From contig JAGPVP010000054.1 of NCBI GenBank assembly GCA_018066965.1, positions 1-60,113 on the forward strand: a stretch of DNA of 60,113 bases, given 5' to 3'. A program made the position numbers and the translations under genes. The stretch's first letter is position 1. Every line of letters starts with the position of its first letter. The stretch is from Zhongshania sp. Lineage in GTDB: Bacteria > Pseudomonadota > Gammaproteobacteria > Pseudomonadales > Spongiibacteraceae. This document shows positions 9,510 to 18,589 of the stretch, piece by piece. The notes beneath the pieces were generated by a model. That model saw only the letters and a program-made list of their open reading frames with translations, searched no databases and was not told where the DNA came from.

Positions 9510-10880
9510 ATGAGTAAGTGGGAATGTATTGTTTGTGGCTGGGTTTACGACGAGAAAGTCGGCGACCCTGATTCTGGTATCGCGGCAGGAACACGTTGGG
9601 AAGATATCCCCGACGACTGGCTGTGCCCCGACTGTGGTGTGGGCAAAGAAGATTTCGAGATGATTGAGAAGTCTGAGGAAAGCGACCTTCCCCATCATGA
9701 TGAGCCCGCGTCCGCCGGCAGCGAAGCCGCCATTGTGGTGATCGGCACCGGCTTGGCCGGCTATGGCTTGGTTCGTGAATTGCGTAAGCACGACAAAGAC
9801 AGCCCAGTCATTATGATTACCTCTGATGACGGCCGCGCTTATTCTAAGCCGATGCTCTCTACCGGCTTCACCAAAAACACCGACGCGGATGCACTGGCAC
9901 AGAAAGACGCCGGCGGCATGGGTGAAGATTTGAATGCCAGCGTGTGGACCTCTACCAAAGTCACGGCCATCGACACCGCCGCGCAAATCATCACGATTGG
10001 TGACAAAGAAACCCAAGTTCACTACAAGAAATTGGTATTGGCTTTGGGCGCCGATGTAATTCGCCCGCCCATTCAAGGCAATGCGCTGGAATACGTGTAC
10101 TCAGTAAACGACCTGCTGGACTACCATGATTTCCGCACTGCGGTAGCAAAAAACAATGTTAAGAAAGTCTGCATTATTGGCGGCGGTCTTATCGGTTGCG
10201 AGTTCACCAATGACTTACTCAACGGCGGCATCGAGACTGAAACTGTTGACCCACTAGCATACTGCCTACCTACCCTGCTGCCAGAAGCGGCAGGTAAAGC
10301 GGTTCAAGCGGGACTTGAAGCCAAGGGCGCGAAATTCCATTTCGGCCCACTGGTCACCGAAGTGAACAAGTCCGGCAACGGTTTAGTCGTCAGCCTTAAT
10401 AATGGCGAAACCATCAGCTGCGACTTGGTGTTGTCTGCCGTTGGCGTGCGCCCGCAAATCAAACTAGCGCAAGAAGCTGGCTTGACGGTAAATCGCGGTA
10501 TTGCCACTAACCGCTTGCTAGAAACCAGCGCACCCAACGTTTACGCCATGGGTGACTGCGCTGAAGTCGCTGGCCACGTTTTGGTCTACGTTGCGCCACT
10601 AATGGCCCAAGCTCGCGCCCTAGCAAAAACCCTCAGCGGTGATGCGACCGAAGTGAGCTACCCTGCCATGCCGGTCACCATCAAAACCCCAGCATGCCCC
10701 GTTACGGTCAGCCCTGCGCCCCGCGACGCCAAAGGCAGCTGGGAAATTGAACAAGACGGCATCAATGTGGTTGCACGCTTTGTCGGCACCGACGGCGAAT
10801 TGCTAGGCTTTGCCCTAACCGGCGAAGGCACCAAGCAAAAGATGGCCCTGCAAAAACTACTACCCGCCATTATGCCCTAG
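9510..10880 (+). CDS. Rubredoxin-rubredoxin reductase fusion
   Basis: The first 54 residues form a rubredoxin with the two iron-binding pairs C6-x2-C9 and C39-x2-C42 and the CPDCG knuckle. After an acidic linker, residues 72-456 are an FAD/NADH reductase of the AlkT/RubB type, with [20 protein letters not shown] and the FAD motif YAMGDCAE. The fused protein would pass electrons from NADH through FAD to its own rubredoxin, for example to an alkane hydroxylase or an oxygen-defence partner. No hydroxylase gene is in the window. AGGAA lies nine bases before the ATG. The gene is divergent from ubiC. Confidence 0.93.
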   Translation: MSKWECIVCGWVYDEKVGDPDSGIAAGTRWEDIPDDWLCPDCGVGKEDFEMIEKSEESDLPHHDEPASAGSEAAIVVIGTGLAGYGLVRELRKHDKDSPVIMITSDDGRAYSKPMLSTGFTKNTDADALAQKDAGGMGEDLNASVWTSTKVTAIDTAAQIITIGDKETQVHYKKLVLALGADVIRPPIQGNALEYVYSVNDLLDYHDFRTAVAKNNVKKVCIIGGGLIGCEFTNDLLNGGIETETVDPLAYCLPTLLPEAAGKAVQAGLEAKGAKFHFGPLVTEVNKSGNGLVVSLNNGETISCDLVLSAVGVRPQIKLAQEAGLTVNRGIATNRLLETSAPNVYAMGDCAEVAGHVLVYVAPLMAQARALAKTLSGDATEVSYPAMPVTIKTPACPVTVSPAPRDAKGSWEIEQDGINVVARFVGTDGELLGFALTGEGTKQKMALQKLLPAIMP

Positions 10881-10907
10881 GCTTAATAACGGCTTGTAAG
10901 ATAGATG

Positions 10908-10939
10908 AAGGGCGGAGCTAAAAACTCCGCCCTTTTTTT
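10908..10939 (+). terminator. Rho-independent terminator
   Basis: The arms AAGGGCGGAG (10908-10917) and CTCCGCCCTT (10925-10934) form a 10-bp GC-rich stem with a seven-base loop and end in a run of seven T. It lies 28 bases after the rubredoxin-reductase stop codon. Confidence 0.92.
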
Positions 10940-11054
10940 GTCTGATGTTTAGCGCTCCCGTCATTTATCTCCCTTATTCCGCCAAGTACCTTCACACAAA
11001 CAAATTAGCTCAATGCCTGAATGTTGACCGTGAGTATACAAATCCGCCGTAGAT

Positions 11055-11063
11055 TGCTAATAT
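11055..11063 (+). promoter_or_regulatory. Extended -10 promoter candidate for the FMN riboswitch transcript
   Basis: TGC followed by TAATAT (11058-11063) fits an extended -10 box. No good -35 hexamer sits 17 bases upstream. A start near 11070 would place the riboswitch at the very 5' end of the transcript, as usual for this class. Confidence 0.4.
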
Positions 11064-11088
11064 TCGCGCGCCCCGATAGCGCCTATGC

Positions 11089-11246
11089 CTATTGAGGGTT
11101 CTCAGGGCGGGGTGAAAGTCCCCACCGGCGGTAATCATGCCTAAGCATGTAGCCCGCGGGCGCTTATTGAGCATCGCAGCTCATAAGGACAGCAGATCTG
11201 GTGGGATTCCAGAGCCGACGGTTAGAGTCCGGTTATGAGAAAAGAT
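11089..11246 (+). ncRNA. FMN riboswitch (RFN element)
   Basis: The conserved RFN blocks are present in order: AGGGCGGGGTGAAAGTCCCC, ACCGGCGGTAAT, AGCCCGCGGGCGC, then GACAGCAGATCTGGTG, ATTCCAGAGCCGACGG and TTAGAGTCCGG. The outer helix pairs bases near 11098-11102 with the sequence around 11236-11242. FMN binding normally lowers expression of the gene downstream. The roughly 90-base platform before the lumazine synthase ATG has no clear terminator, so control may act on translation. Confidence 0.96.
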
Positions 11247-11338
11247 CGTTACACACCACCACGCTTAGCTTCCATCGCTATGCCAACACTGGTCTGTCAG
11301 CTCATCTTTGCCCTGCCGTATTCACTTGGGACAAAAAC

Positions 11339-11803
11339 ATGACATCGACAGATACCACATCACCAAAGCAAACCGTCGCCTTTATTCAAGCCTGCTGGCA
11401 CCGTGACATTGTCGACCGCTGCAAAGAATCGTTTCAAAAAGAAATGTCATCGCGTAGCGATATAAACGTCGAGTGCTTTGAAGTAGCCGGCGCCTTTGAA
11501 ATCCCGCTCCACGCCAAGCTCCTCGCCCAAACTGGTAAATACGCCGCCATCGTCGGCGCAGGCCTAGTGACCAATAGCGGCATATACAAACACGAATACG
11601 TCGCCCAAGCCGTCGTGTCGGGCCTTATGCAGGTACAGCTAGAAACCAGCACTCCGGTATTCTCTGTAGTCCTGACTCCCCACAACTTCCATAACAGCGA
11701 CGAGCACATCAGCTTCTTCCGCGAACACTTTGTGGTAAAAGGCGCAGAAGCGGCATCGGCCTGTATTAACACCCTCGGCAGCCTCGCCAAACTTAAAGGC
11801 TAA
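11339..11803 (+). CDS. ribH: 6,7-dimethyl-8-ribityllumazine synthase, type II (RibH2-like)
   Basis: The 154-residue enzyme joins a ribityl-pyrimidine with dihydroxybutanone phosphate, the step before riboflavin. It has FIQACWH, the GAFEIPLHAKLLA block, HEYVAQAVVSGLM and PHNFHNSDEH with the catalytic His region. These resemble the RibH2 type of Brucella/Mesorhizobium more than the usual gammaproteobacterial RibH. The ATG at 11339 is the first start after the riboswitch; the frame also runs back to 11201, but that part is riboswitch RNA. It stands alone, with no other rib gene nearby. Confidence 0.9.
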   Translation: MTSTDTTSPKQTVAFIQACWHRDIVDRCKESFQKEMSSRSDINVECFEVAGAFEIPLHAKLLAQTGKYAAIVGAGLVTNSGIYKHEYVAQAVVSGLMQVQLETSTPVFSVVLTPHNFHNSDEHISFFREHFVVKGAEAASACINTLGSLAKLKG

Positions 11804-11888
11804 ATGGCTGTTAGGCCGCCAAGCCTGTGCTAATCTGCATTTTTGGCCGGTAAGTTTACCGGCCAAGTGAAACCTGCAGGAGTACGCT

Positions 11889-12509
11889 ATGGGCTTTTAT
11901 GATAATAAAGTACTACCCGTCATCATCGACAAAGCCTGTTCGATGGCATCTATTATGGACTTGCGCAAAAAGGTCGTCCCCCTCGCCAAGGGCGTAGTCT
12001 TAGAAGTCGGCATGGGCAGCGGCATTAATTTAGCGCTATACAATCCAGACAATATTGATTTCGTATGGGGGCTGGAACCGTCCATCGGCATGCGCAAAAA
12101 AGCCCAGCGTAATCTCGACAAATCAACCATCGAGGTTCGGTGGCTAGATCTACCCGGCGAAGATATTCCGCTTGACGACAACAGCGTCGATACCGTTTTA
12201 CTGACTTACACCCTCTGTACCATCCCCGACTGGCAACGCGCACTAGAACAAATGCACCGCGTACTAAAACCCGACGGAAAATTATTATTCTGTGAACACG
12301 GCCTAGCCGAAACGAGTGCCGTACAAAACTGGCAGAACCGAGTAACGCCGGTCTGGAAAAAGCTGGTAGGCGGCTGTCATCTTAATCGCCCTATTGCAGA
12401 ATCTATCACCAGCTGCGGATTTACCATAAACACGCTAGAAACTTGCTACGCCGAGGGCGTACCCAAAATTGCCGGCTTTATGTACTACGGCGAGGCGGTA
12501 AAAAATTAA
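11889..12509 (+). CDS. Class I SAM-dependent methyltransferase
   Basis: The 206-residue protein has SAM motif I VLEVGMGSGINLALY near residue 37, an acidic motif II region WGLEPS, and LLTYTLCTIPDW, like the UbiE/METTL7-type methyltransferase group. AGGAG six bases before the ATG fixes the start. The substrate cannot be read from the sequence. It may be expressed with the lumazine synthase gene 85 bases upstream. Confidence 0.82.
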   Translation: MGFYDNKVLPVIIDKACSMASIMDLRKKVVPLAKGVVLEVGMGSGINLALYNPDNIDFVWGLEPSIGMRKKAQRNLDKSTIEVRWLDLPGEDIPLDDNSVDTVLLTYTLCTIPDWQRALEQMHRVLKPDGKLLFCEHGLAETSAVQNWQNRVTPVWKKLVGGCHLNRPIAESITSCGFTINTLETCYAEGVPKIAGFMYYGEAVKN

Positions 12510-12592
12510 GGCCACGAAAATCTAAACCATTCTTAGCACAAACCCACCGGCGCCTCATGACCACGAGAAGATCTATCTCGACCTATTAAGAC

Positions 12593-12650
12593 AAAAAAAT
12601 CGCTACGCTCACCTGGATACCCGATCGGGGTCGGGTATGGCGATGTTTTT
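12593..12650. terminator. Probable bidirectional terminator hairpin
   Basis: A perfect 8-bp inner stem ATACCCGA/TCGGGTAT (12617-12624, 12631-12638) is enclosed by an outer imperfect pair AAAAATCGC/GCGATGTTTTT. A-rich and T-rich flanks on opposite sides suit the convergent methyltransferase and cyaY genes. Confidence 0.5.
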
Positions 12651-12686
12651 AATAGCTACGTACGGCGGTGGTTTTGGGCGACAGCA

Positions 12687-13001
12687 TCAATCGATTATTA
12701 TCACTTCACCCATTTGCTCGCGGCTAATGTCTACCAGCATTTCTGCCAAGGTTTGCTCGGTGCGGTCGCAGTACCAATTATTATTTTGCCAGTTATAGTG
12801 AAAGCCACCCGACCGCGCTGCCAGCCACAATTCTTTGCTGGCGGTCTGGCGGCTGAATATTAATGCGCTGCCATCAGGGCATTTCAGAGTGAGCACGCCG
12901 CCACTGATTTCGCAGTCTACGTCTGCGTCTAGGTCGTCTATTGCGTCTTCGATGGTGTTAAACAGTTCATCAATATTGTCGTTGAATTCGGCATCGTTCA
13001 T
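12687..13001 (-). CDS. cyaY: Iron-sulfur cluster assembly protein CyaY (frataxin)
   Basis: The 104-residue protein shows the frataxin fold: an acidic first helix rich in Asp and Glu (iron-binding ridge), then ISGGVLTLKC, WLAARSGGFHYNW and a final amphipathic helix. CyaY binds iron and tunes the IscS/IscU machinery. It is divergent from lptM-lysA, the usual gammaproteobacterial arrangement. Confidence 0.95.
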   Translation of the reverse strand: MNDAEFNDNIDELFNTIEDAIDDLDADVDCEISGGVLTLKCPDGSALIFSRQTASKELWLAARSGGFHYNWQNNNWYCDRTEQTLAEMLVDISREQMGEVIIID

Positions 13002-13076
13002 TTTTGGTATCCGCTATTGAGCATATTGGCGGCAGTATACTAAGCCTAGTATCAATCTGCAGCACGATGACAGCCA

Positions 13077-13105
13077 TTGGGCTTGTTGTCCCAGCTAGGT
13101 ATAAT
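13077..13105 (+). promoter_or_regulatory. Sigma-70 promoter candidate for lptM-lysA-dapF
   Basis: A consensus -10 TATAAT (13100-13105) lies 17 bases after TTGGGC (13077-13082), a three-of-six match to the -35 box. It is 30 bases upstream of the lptM ATG. Confidence 0.5.
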
Positions 13106-13135
13106 GCGCCACTTAGTTAATTTTGGGGCATTGTT

Positions 13136-13333
13136 ATGGTCAGCATTCGCACTCTCTTATTGTGCAGCGTGGTTCTATTAGGTGCCTGCGGCCAAACGGG
13201 GCCGCTGGTACTGCCCAGCGAGGACGGTAACGCGAAGGCCAAGGAAGAAAGTAGCCCTATAAATAATGCGGCACGCCCCAACAATAATCAGCAAACCACC
13301 ACCGATACGGCGACGACGTCCCCTGCAGAGTAA
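13136..13333 (+). CDS. lptM: LPS translocon maturation chaperone LptM (YifL-type lipoprotein)
   Basis: This 65-residue lipoprotein has lipobox LGAC with Cys18 followed by the family motif GQTGPLVLP, then a low-complexity Asn/Thr tail. In E. coli LptM helps the LptD/LptE outer-membrane translocon mature by aiding disulfide formation. GGGG lies just before the ATG. It sits six bases before lysA, as in many gammaproteobacteria. Confidence 0.88.
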   Translation: MVSIRTLLLCSVVLLGACGQTGPLVLPSEDGNAKAKEESSPINNAARPNNNQQTTTDTATTSPAE

Positions 13334-13339
13334 GTTTAT

Positions 13340-14587
13340 ATGTCTCCTTTTCATTACGTAAACGGCGAACTTCACGCCGAGTCTGTGCCACTGAGCAAGA
13401 TCGCTGCCGAGTTTGGCAGCCCTTGTTATGTTTACTCTCGCGGTTATCTCGAGCAACGCTTTACAGAATATACCGAGGCCCTAGCCGGCCAAGACCACTT
13501 GGTATGCTACGCCGTAAAAGCCAATTCTAATATTGCAGTGCTGAATGTACTGGCACGACTTGGTGCAGGTTTTGATATTGTTTCTGCTGGTGAGTTGGAG
13601 CGCGTATTGGCCGCCGGCGGCAAACCGGAGCGCATTGTATTTTCTGGTGTGGGCAAAACTGCCGCAGAAATGGAACGCGCATTAAAAGTCGGCATCCACT
13701 GCTTTAACGTTGAGTCAGAGGCAGAGTTAGAGCGGCTGAACAGCGTTGCGGCGGCTATGAATGTGGTCGCACCCATTTCGGTACGCGTTAATCCCGATGT
13801 CGATGCCAAAACCCATCCCTATATTTCTACCGGTCTGCGCGACAATAAATTTGGTATTGATATTGAGCGTGCGCCCCAGGTTTACCGCCGAGCGGCTTCG
13901 TTAGCTAATATTGAAATTAAGGGAATCGATTGCCATATCGGCTCGCAGCTCATTGATACCAGTCCTTTCTTAGATGCCCTTGAGCGCGTGCTATCGCTGG
14001 TTGACGTATTGGCTGACATGGACATTACCATCTCTCACCTCGATCTTGGTGGTGGCTTAGGCGTGCGCTATCGCGACGAAACCGCGCCCGTCACCGGCGA
14101 CTATATTCGCGCCATTAGAGAGAAGCTGGGGGATCGTAAAGTGACCCTGATGTTCGAGCCCGGCCGATCTATTACTGCCAATGCCGGTGTTTTACTCACC
14201 CGCGTGGAATATTTAAAGCTCAACGATCACAAAAATTTTGCGATTATCGACGCCGCCATGAACGATATGATTCGGCCCTCGCTATATTCTGCATGGATGG
14301 ACTTAATCGCTGTGCAACCCCGTCAAGACGGCGTTTTACGCAGCTATGATTTTGTGGGGCCAGTGTGCGAAACCGGCGACTTTTTAGCGAAAGATCGTGA
14401 ACTTTGCATAGAAGAAGGCGATTTACTGGCCCTTGCGTCTAGCGGTGCCTATGGATTTACCATGAGTTCCAATTACAATAGCCGAGGACGTGCGGCGGAA
14501 GTCATGGTGGACGGCGATAAGTATCATCTTATCCGCACGCGCGAAACTGTCACCGACTTGATGCGTGGCGAAACTGTGTTGCCCTGA
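13340..14587 (+). CDS. lysA: Diaminopimelate decarboxylase LysA
   Basis: This PLP enzyme turns meso-diaminopimelate into lysine. The 415-residue protein has the PLP lysine K60 in CYAVKANSN, the glycine-rich phosphate site HLDLGGGLGVRY, EPGRS, and the active-site Cys block PVCETGDFLA. It is followed by dapF, the enzyme that supplies its substrate, so lysine and cell-wall precursors are made from one operon. Confidence 0.97.
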   Translation: MSPFHYVNGELHAESVPLSKIAAEFGSPCYVYSRGYLEQRFTEYTEALAGQDHLVCYAVKANSNIAVLNVLARLGAGFDIVSAGELERVLAAGGKPERIVFSGVGKTAAEMERALKVGIHCFNVESEAELERLNSVAAAMNVVAPISVRVNPDVDAKTHPYISTGLRDNKFGIDIERAPQVYRRAASLANIEIKGIDCHIGSQLIDTSPFLDALERVLSLVDVLADMDITISHLDLGGGLGVRYRDETAPVTGDYIRAIREKLGDRKVTLMFEPGRSITANAGVLLTRVEYLKLNDHKNFAIIDAAMNDMIRPSLYSAWMDLIAVQPRQDGVLRSYDFVGPVCETGDFLAKDRELCIEEGDLLALASSGAYGFTMSSNYNSRGRAAEVMVDGDKYHLIRTRETVTDLMRGETVLP

Positions 14588-14704
14588 GACGAACGATAAC
14601 GCTAGCCGCCAAGGCTAATGCTTACCTCCTTCACTCTCATTTAAAGGCATCGCGCCCGCATCGTTAATCAGCGCCATCGGTGAGGCGCACCACAGGATGT
14701 TACG

Positions 14705-15535
14705 ATGCAGTTACGCTTTACCAAAATGCATGGCCTGGGGAATGATTTTGTAGTTATCGATCTCATTACCCAGCGCTTCAAGCTCAAACCGCACCATATT
14801 CGCAAAATTGCTGATCGGCATTTTGGGATCGGCTGTGACCAAGTTCTTACTGTTGAGTTACCCAGCCAGCCCGATGTAGATTTTCGCTATCGCATATACA
14901 ACGCCGAAGGCAGCGAAGTAGAGCAGTGCGGCAATGGCGCGCGCTGCTTTGCCCGCTTTGTGCGCGAAAAGCGCCTCACCGGCAAGCAAAAAATCAAAGT
15001 TGAAACGCTCGCCGGCATCATTGAACTTGAGGTTACTGAGAACCGCCACGTGCGTGTCGATATGGGCGAACCCATCTTAGACCCCAAACGAATTCCCTTC
15101 ACCGCCGAGCAGCAAGCGCCAGACTATACGCTGGATGTGAACGGCAGTGCATGGCAAGTCGGCGCGGTATCGATGGGTAATCCCCATGTAATTTTGCCGG
15201 TGGATGACGTTGATTCCGCACCGGCGGCAACCGTTGGGCCGATTACCGAATGTCACCCTCGCTTTCCCCAGCGTGTGAATGTAGGGTTTATGCAGCTTGT
15301 TGATCGCGACACAATTAAACTGCGAGTATTCGAGCGCGGCGTTGGCGAAACCTTGGCCTGTGGCACGGGTGCCTGTGCTGCCGTCGTCAGCGGCATTGTG
15401 CAAGGTAAACTCAACGCCAATGTGACCGTGCATCTACCCGGCGGCAGCCTAAGTATTCGCTGGCAAGGCCCAGGGCAGCCCGTTATTATGACGGGGCCGG
15501 CAACAACGGTTTTTGAAGGCCAGATACAAATATAG
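14705..15535 (+). CDS. dapF: Diaminopimelate epimerase DapF
   Basis: DapF interconverts LL- and meso-diaminopimelate. The 276-residue protein carries both catalytic cysteines, C75 in EQCGNGARC and C219 in [10 protein letters not shown], and the N-terminal [10 protein letters not shown] signature. There is a 117-base gap after lysA with no clear terminator, so cotranscription is likely. Confidence 0.97.
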   Translation: MQLRFTKMHGLGNDFVVIDLITQRFKLKPHHIRKIADRHFGIGCDQVLTVELPSQPDVDFRYRIYNAEGSEVEQCGNGARCFARFVREKRLTGKQKIKVETLAGIIELEVTENRHVRVDMGEPILDPKRIPFTAEQQAPDYTLDVNGSAWQVGAVSMGNPHVILPVDDVDSAPAATVGPITECHPRFPQRVNVGFMQLVDRDTIKLRVFERGVGETLACGTGACAAVVSGIVQGKLNANVTVHLPGGSLSIRWQGPGQPVIMTGPATTVFEGQIQI

Positions 15536-15543
15536 GATCACCT

Positions 15544-16248
15544 GTGGACAGTGCAAGCCCGAAAAAAGACGGACTCCCAAGCGAAAGCGAAGTGGCCCGC
15601 TACCTTCGTAACCACCCCGGTTTCTTCCTTAATAACGAAGATCTTCTGACCGAGCTTAAGATCACCCATAAAACGGGCAAAGCGGTCAGTTTACTGGAGC
15701 GGCAAGTGGGCGTATTGCGAGAACGCAATATGGACATGCGTAACCGCATCAGCAGTATGCTCGACAATGCCCAACGCAATGACATGCTATTTGAGCGCAG
15801 TAAAACCCTGATTTTATCGCTGCTTGAAGCACGTCGGGCCGAAGAATTAAGCAATACCCTGTGTCGTCATTTGGTAAGTGATTTTGAAGACATCGATTAC
15901 GCCAGCCTGATTCTGTTTGCCGACCCACATCGCGTGGGTGGTAATTCGCTAAGAGTGGTTAGCCCTGAGCAGGCGCACAATCAAATTGGCAATTTACTGC
16001 GCGGCAAGAAGTCCGTGTGCGGTGTATTGCGCGGCGAGGAATTGAGCTTCCTATTTGGCAAGCACGCCGATCACATCGGCTCTGCAGCATTAATGCCTAT
16101 TCAGCCCGGTAATATCGATGGCGTTATCGCTATCGCCAGCAAAAATCCGCAGCATTTTAAATCCAGCATGGGCACTATGTTTTTGGAATATATTGCTGAT
16201 GTTGTCAATCGTACTTTGCCCAGACTGATGAAGGGACCGTTTTTGTAA
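15544..16248 (+). CDS. DUF484 family protein (GAF-like)
   Basis: The 234-residue protein starts at a GTG with AGGA seven bases upstream and lies eight bases after dapF. It has VARYLRNHPGFF and LLERQVGVLRERN, a coiled coil near residues 40-80, and a GAF-like C-terminal domain; all fit DUF484. The role is unknown. In most relatives the next gene is xerC; here it is not. Confidence 0.9.
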   Translation: MDSASPKKDGLPSESEVARYLRNHPGFFLNNEDLLTELKITHKTGKAVSLLERQVGVLRERNMDMRNRISSMLDNAQRNDMLFERSKTLILSLLEARRAEELSNTLCRHLVSDFEDIDYASLILFADPHRVGGNSLRVVSPEQAHNQIGNLLRGKKSVCGVLRGEELSFLFGKHADHIGSAALMPIQPGNIDGVIAIASKNPQHFKSSMGTMFLEYIADVVNRTLPRLMKGPFL

Positions 16249-16257
16249 CAGCTGGAA

Positions 16258-16447
16258 GATGCTGGACGGGAGACGGGAGATGCACAATCTTGCAGGGATG
16301 TCGGATTTAACGTCTGACTTCTGACCCTCGACGTCAAGCAGTACTCGTCCGACGTCAGGAATTTGGCTTACCTTAGCTAATGCAATGGGGCATGCATCGA
16401 AAACGAGCTAAGAGCGGTTTTGCGTCTTCCGTCTCCCGTCCAGCGTT
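16258..16447. repeat. Palindromic GGGAGAC repeat, copy A (190 bp)
   Basis: Terminal inverted repeats of 27 bases (16258-16284 and 16421-16447) share the core GCTGGACGGGAGACGG. Their four mismatches all become G-T pairs when the arms fold together. The 136-base middle has no gene and is unlike the middle of the other copies. It lies between the DUF484 gene and a hydrolase gene whose stop is 10 bases away. Related copies are at 19488 and 38272. Confidence 0.8.
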
Positions 16448-16457
16448 ACTCGCCAGA

Positions 16458-17639
16458 CTAAACCCCCTGACAATGACTATCCATAAAGCGCCGCATTAAT
16501 TTCAAATACTCGCGCTGCCCCAAGTGCACGATGTGATTGCCCGGAAACCAGTGCAAATGCGACTCTGGCCAATGTGAATGCAGTAGTCGAACAAAACGTG
16601 GCGGCGTAAATCGATCACCCGCGCCACCGATGATCATCACTCGATCGGGGTCTAGCTTAGGTTGATAGCTCAACGGGCTATGAATCGCCATGCCACGCCG
16701 TAAATCTAAGGGCGTCAAACCAGTGCGCTTACCAATAATGTCCATCACTCGGCCAGTAGGCACCCAGCTGCGCATGGTATCCACCGGTGCCACCAAGGGC
16801 GAGTTTGGAATACAAAATGCCAGCCGTGGCTCTACCACTGCCATCACCGAGCTTATGTAACCACCCAAACTTAAACCGCTAATGCCCACATGAGGGGCGC
16901 CGCGATCAAACAGGTGATTTATCACCACGCGTATATCTGACACCGCCTGCAACATGCCTTCATTCAGCTGCGAAAACCCACCAGCAAATAAACCATAGCC
17001 GCTGAAAGGATGGCAGCGCTCTGCGCGATCACCGTGAAAAGGCTGGGTCATTAAAACAATGTCATAGCCGTTGTCGTAAAACCATCGAAGCGAGAAAAAC
17101 AGGCTGTTAAACCCATACCAACTCTCGACCACCCCGTGCACAAAAATTAAGGTGGGGCGAGGACCGCTTGGATGCGTCCAATACTGCGCTCTGGCTGTGC
17201 GATTGCGGGTATAACTTAAATAACTGTCGGTAAGCTCAATATTTAGCGGTGTAAACGGACTTTCAAAGCGCAGCTCTACCGCCGGAATATCTTTGGGTTT
17301 ATAGGCAAGCTTGTCGATTTTATGCTCGCTGACGTCTACTTTTGGCGGCGGTATAAAAACTTGATCAACATCGCGCTGCTCCGCTAGCTTGGCGTAGAAA
17401 TCCATCCATTCGCGCTCACGCGCCAAGCCATCACTTTTTAGGAGTTGTGGTAGCAAAGTGCCGGAGATCATTAGCGACAAACCTGTGCGCATTACTCTGT
17501 CCATAACCGCAGTGCCATACACTTTCAGCGGGTACTCGCTGTCGAGCTCGGTACCGTCGGATTGACAGTAAAAATCATCCGGTAAGGTGCGCCACCACGG
17601 CGGCGATTTTTTCACCGGCTGCAATGCAGTTTGTGCCAT
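16458..17639 (-). CDS. Alpha/beta hydrolase (ABHD18/DUF2048-like)
   Basis: The 393-residue protein has an N-terminal region of about 150 residues before the hydrolase core. In the core are LIFVHGVVESWYG, the nucleophile elbow GLSLGG with Ser257, the acid in GAGDRFTPP and the His in FPGNHIVHLG. There is no signal peptide, so it is probably cytoplasmic. The substrate is unknown. It sits, on the opposite strand, where xerC is expected between the DUF484 and yigB genes. Confidence 0.8.
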   Translation of the reverse strand: MAQTALQPVKKSPPWWRTLPDDFYCQSDGTELDSEYPLKVYGTAVMDRVMRTGLSLMISGTLLPQLLKSDGLAREREWMDFYAKLAEQRDVDQVFIPPPKVDVSEHKIDKLAYKPKDIPAVELRFESPFTPLNIELTDSYLSYTRNRTARAQYWTHPSGPRPTLIFVHGVVESWYGFNSLFFSLRWFYDNGYDIVLMTQPFHGDRAERCHPFSGYGLFAGGFSQLNEGMLQAVSDIRVVINHLFDRGAPHVGISGLSLGGYISSVMAVVEPRLAFCIPNSPLVAPVDTMRSWVPTGRVMDIIGKRTGLTPLDLRRGMAIHSPLSYQPKLDPDRVMIIGGAGDRFTPPRFVRLLHSHWPESHLHWFPGNHIVHLGQREYLKLMRRFMDSHCQGV

Positions 17640-17849
17640 AAATAGAAATCTCTAGGTTTAATCTATGCCTTTATTTACGCACTGTTGTACCACACTTCGT
17701 AAACTATCGGCATTAGCTGACCGGTATTTTATCTATTCGCTTTTGCCCTGCATGTCTGTAAAAACCTATACTGCAGGCCGCCGTAACGCAATAAGCACGA
17801 TCGCAACTCACATCGCTACAATTTCGAGCACAGGTAAAATGTTAACCGC

Positions 17850-18554
17850 ATGAAAAAAATCAAACTGCTCAGTTTCGACCTTGACGACACCCTATGGTTA
17901 AGTAAACCAGTCATCCAACACGCTGAGCAGATTTTTTATGCCCACCTGACTGATGTGGCGCCGGCACTGGTCAATCGTTTCAACCCCGACTCGCTCCGAG
18001 CCCACCGTTTAGATTTTCTGAGTAGACACCCCGCGCTAAAGCACCAAATTTCTCAGTGGCGTATCAAAAGCCTTACCGAAGCCTTAGAACTTAGCGGATA
18101 TAAAGAGCAAAGTGCGGTTATTGCGCTAGACGCTTTTGAGGTATTTCTTAAGGCTAGACAGCAAATTACGCTGCTCCCACACTGCAAAGAGGTCATTGCT
18201 CAGCTCAGCGAACACTACATATTGATCAGCCTAACCAATGGCAATGCCGATCTTAGCCAACACAGCATTAGCCAATACTTTACCGCTAGTTACCAGGCCG
18301 AGCAGGTAAACGCAGCCAAACCGAGCCCGGCGCTGTTTTTAAAGGCGCTAGCCATCGTCGGCTGTAAACCGGACGAAGCCATACACATCGGAGATCATAT
18401 CGTTGATGACATCAGCGGAGCTAAGGCACTGGGCTTATTCGCGATTCAAGCTTGTTTAAAGCCCGACTCACCCGCACCTCATGCGCTCGCTGACGAACAT
18501 TTTTATGATTGGCGAGACCTGCCAAGTAAAATCCAACAGCTAAGCCTACGTTAG
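17850..18554 (+). CDS. HAD-superfamily phosphatase, YigB-like
   Basis: The 234-residue protein has the four HAD motifs: FDLDDTLW (nucleophile D10, acid D12), SLTNGN, the Lys in NAAKPSPALF, and GDHIVDDISGA. E. coli YigB is an FMN phosphatase encoded right after xerC in the dapF cluster; similar position and length suggest an ortholog. Upstream lie 210 bases without a recognised gene. Confidence 0.83.
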   Translation: MKKIKLLSFDLDDTLWLSKPVIQHAEQIFYAHLTDVAPALVNRFNPDSLRAHRLDFLSRHPALKHQISQWRIKSLTEALELSGYKEQSAVIALDAFEVFLKARQQITLLPHCKEVIAQLSEHYILISLTNGNADLSQHSISQYFTASYQAEQVNAAKPSPALFLKALAIVGCKPDEAIHIGDHIVDDISGAKALGLFAIQACLKPDSPAPHALADEHFYDWRDLPSKIQQLSLR

Positions 18555-18589
18555 CTGTTGGCTAATACCAAACCTACATACGCGCCAAA

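Noticed and set aside
11201..11338. N-terminal extension of the lumazine synthase reading frame
   Set aside because: These codons lie in the FMN riboswitch and its platform; the enzyme homology begins at the ATG at 11339.
12593..12650. Further member of the GGGAGAC palindrome family
   Set aside because: Its stem ATACCCGA/TCGGGTAT has no GGGAGAC unit; it is more likely a terminator.
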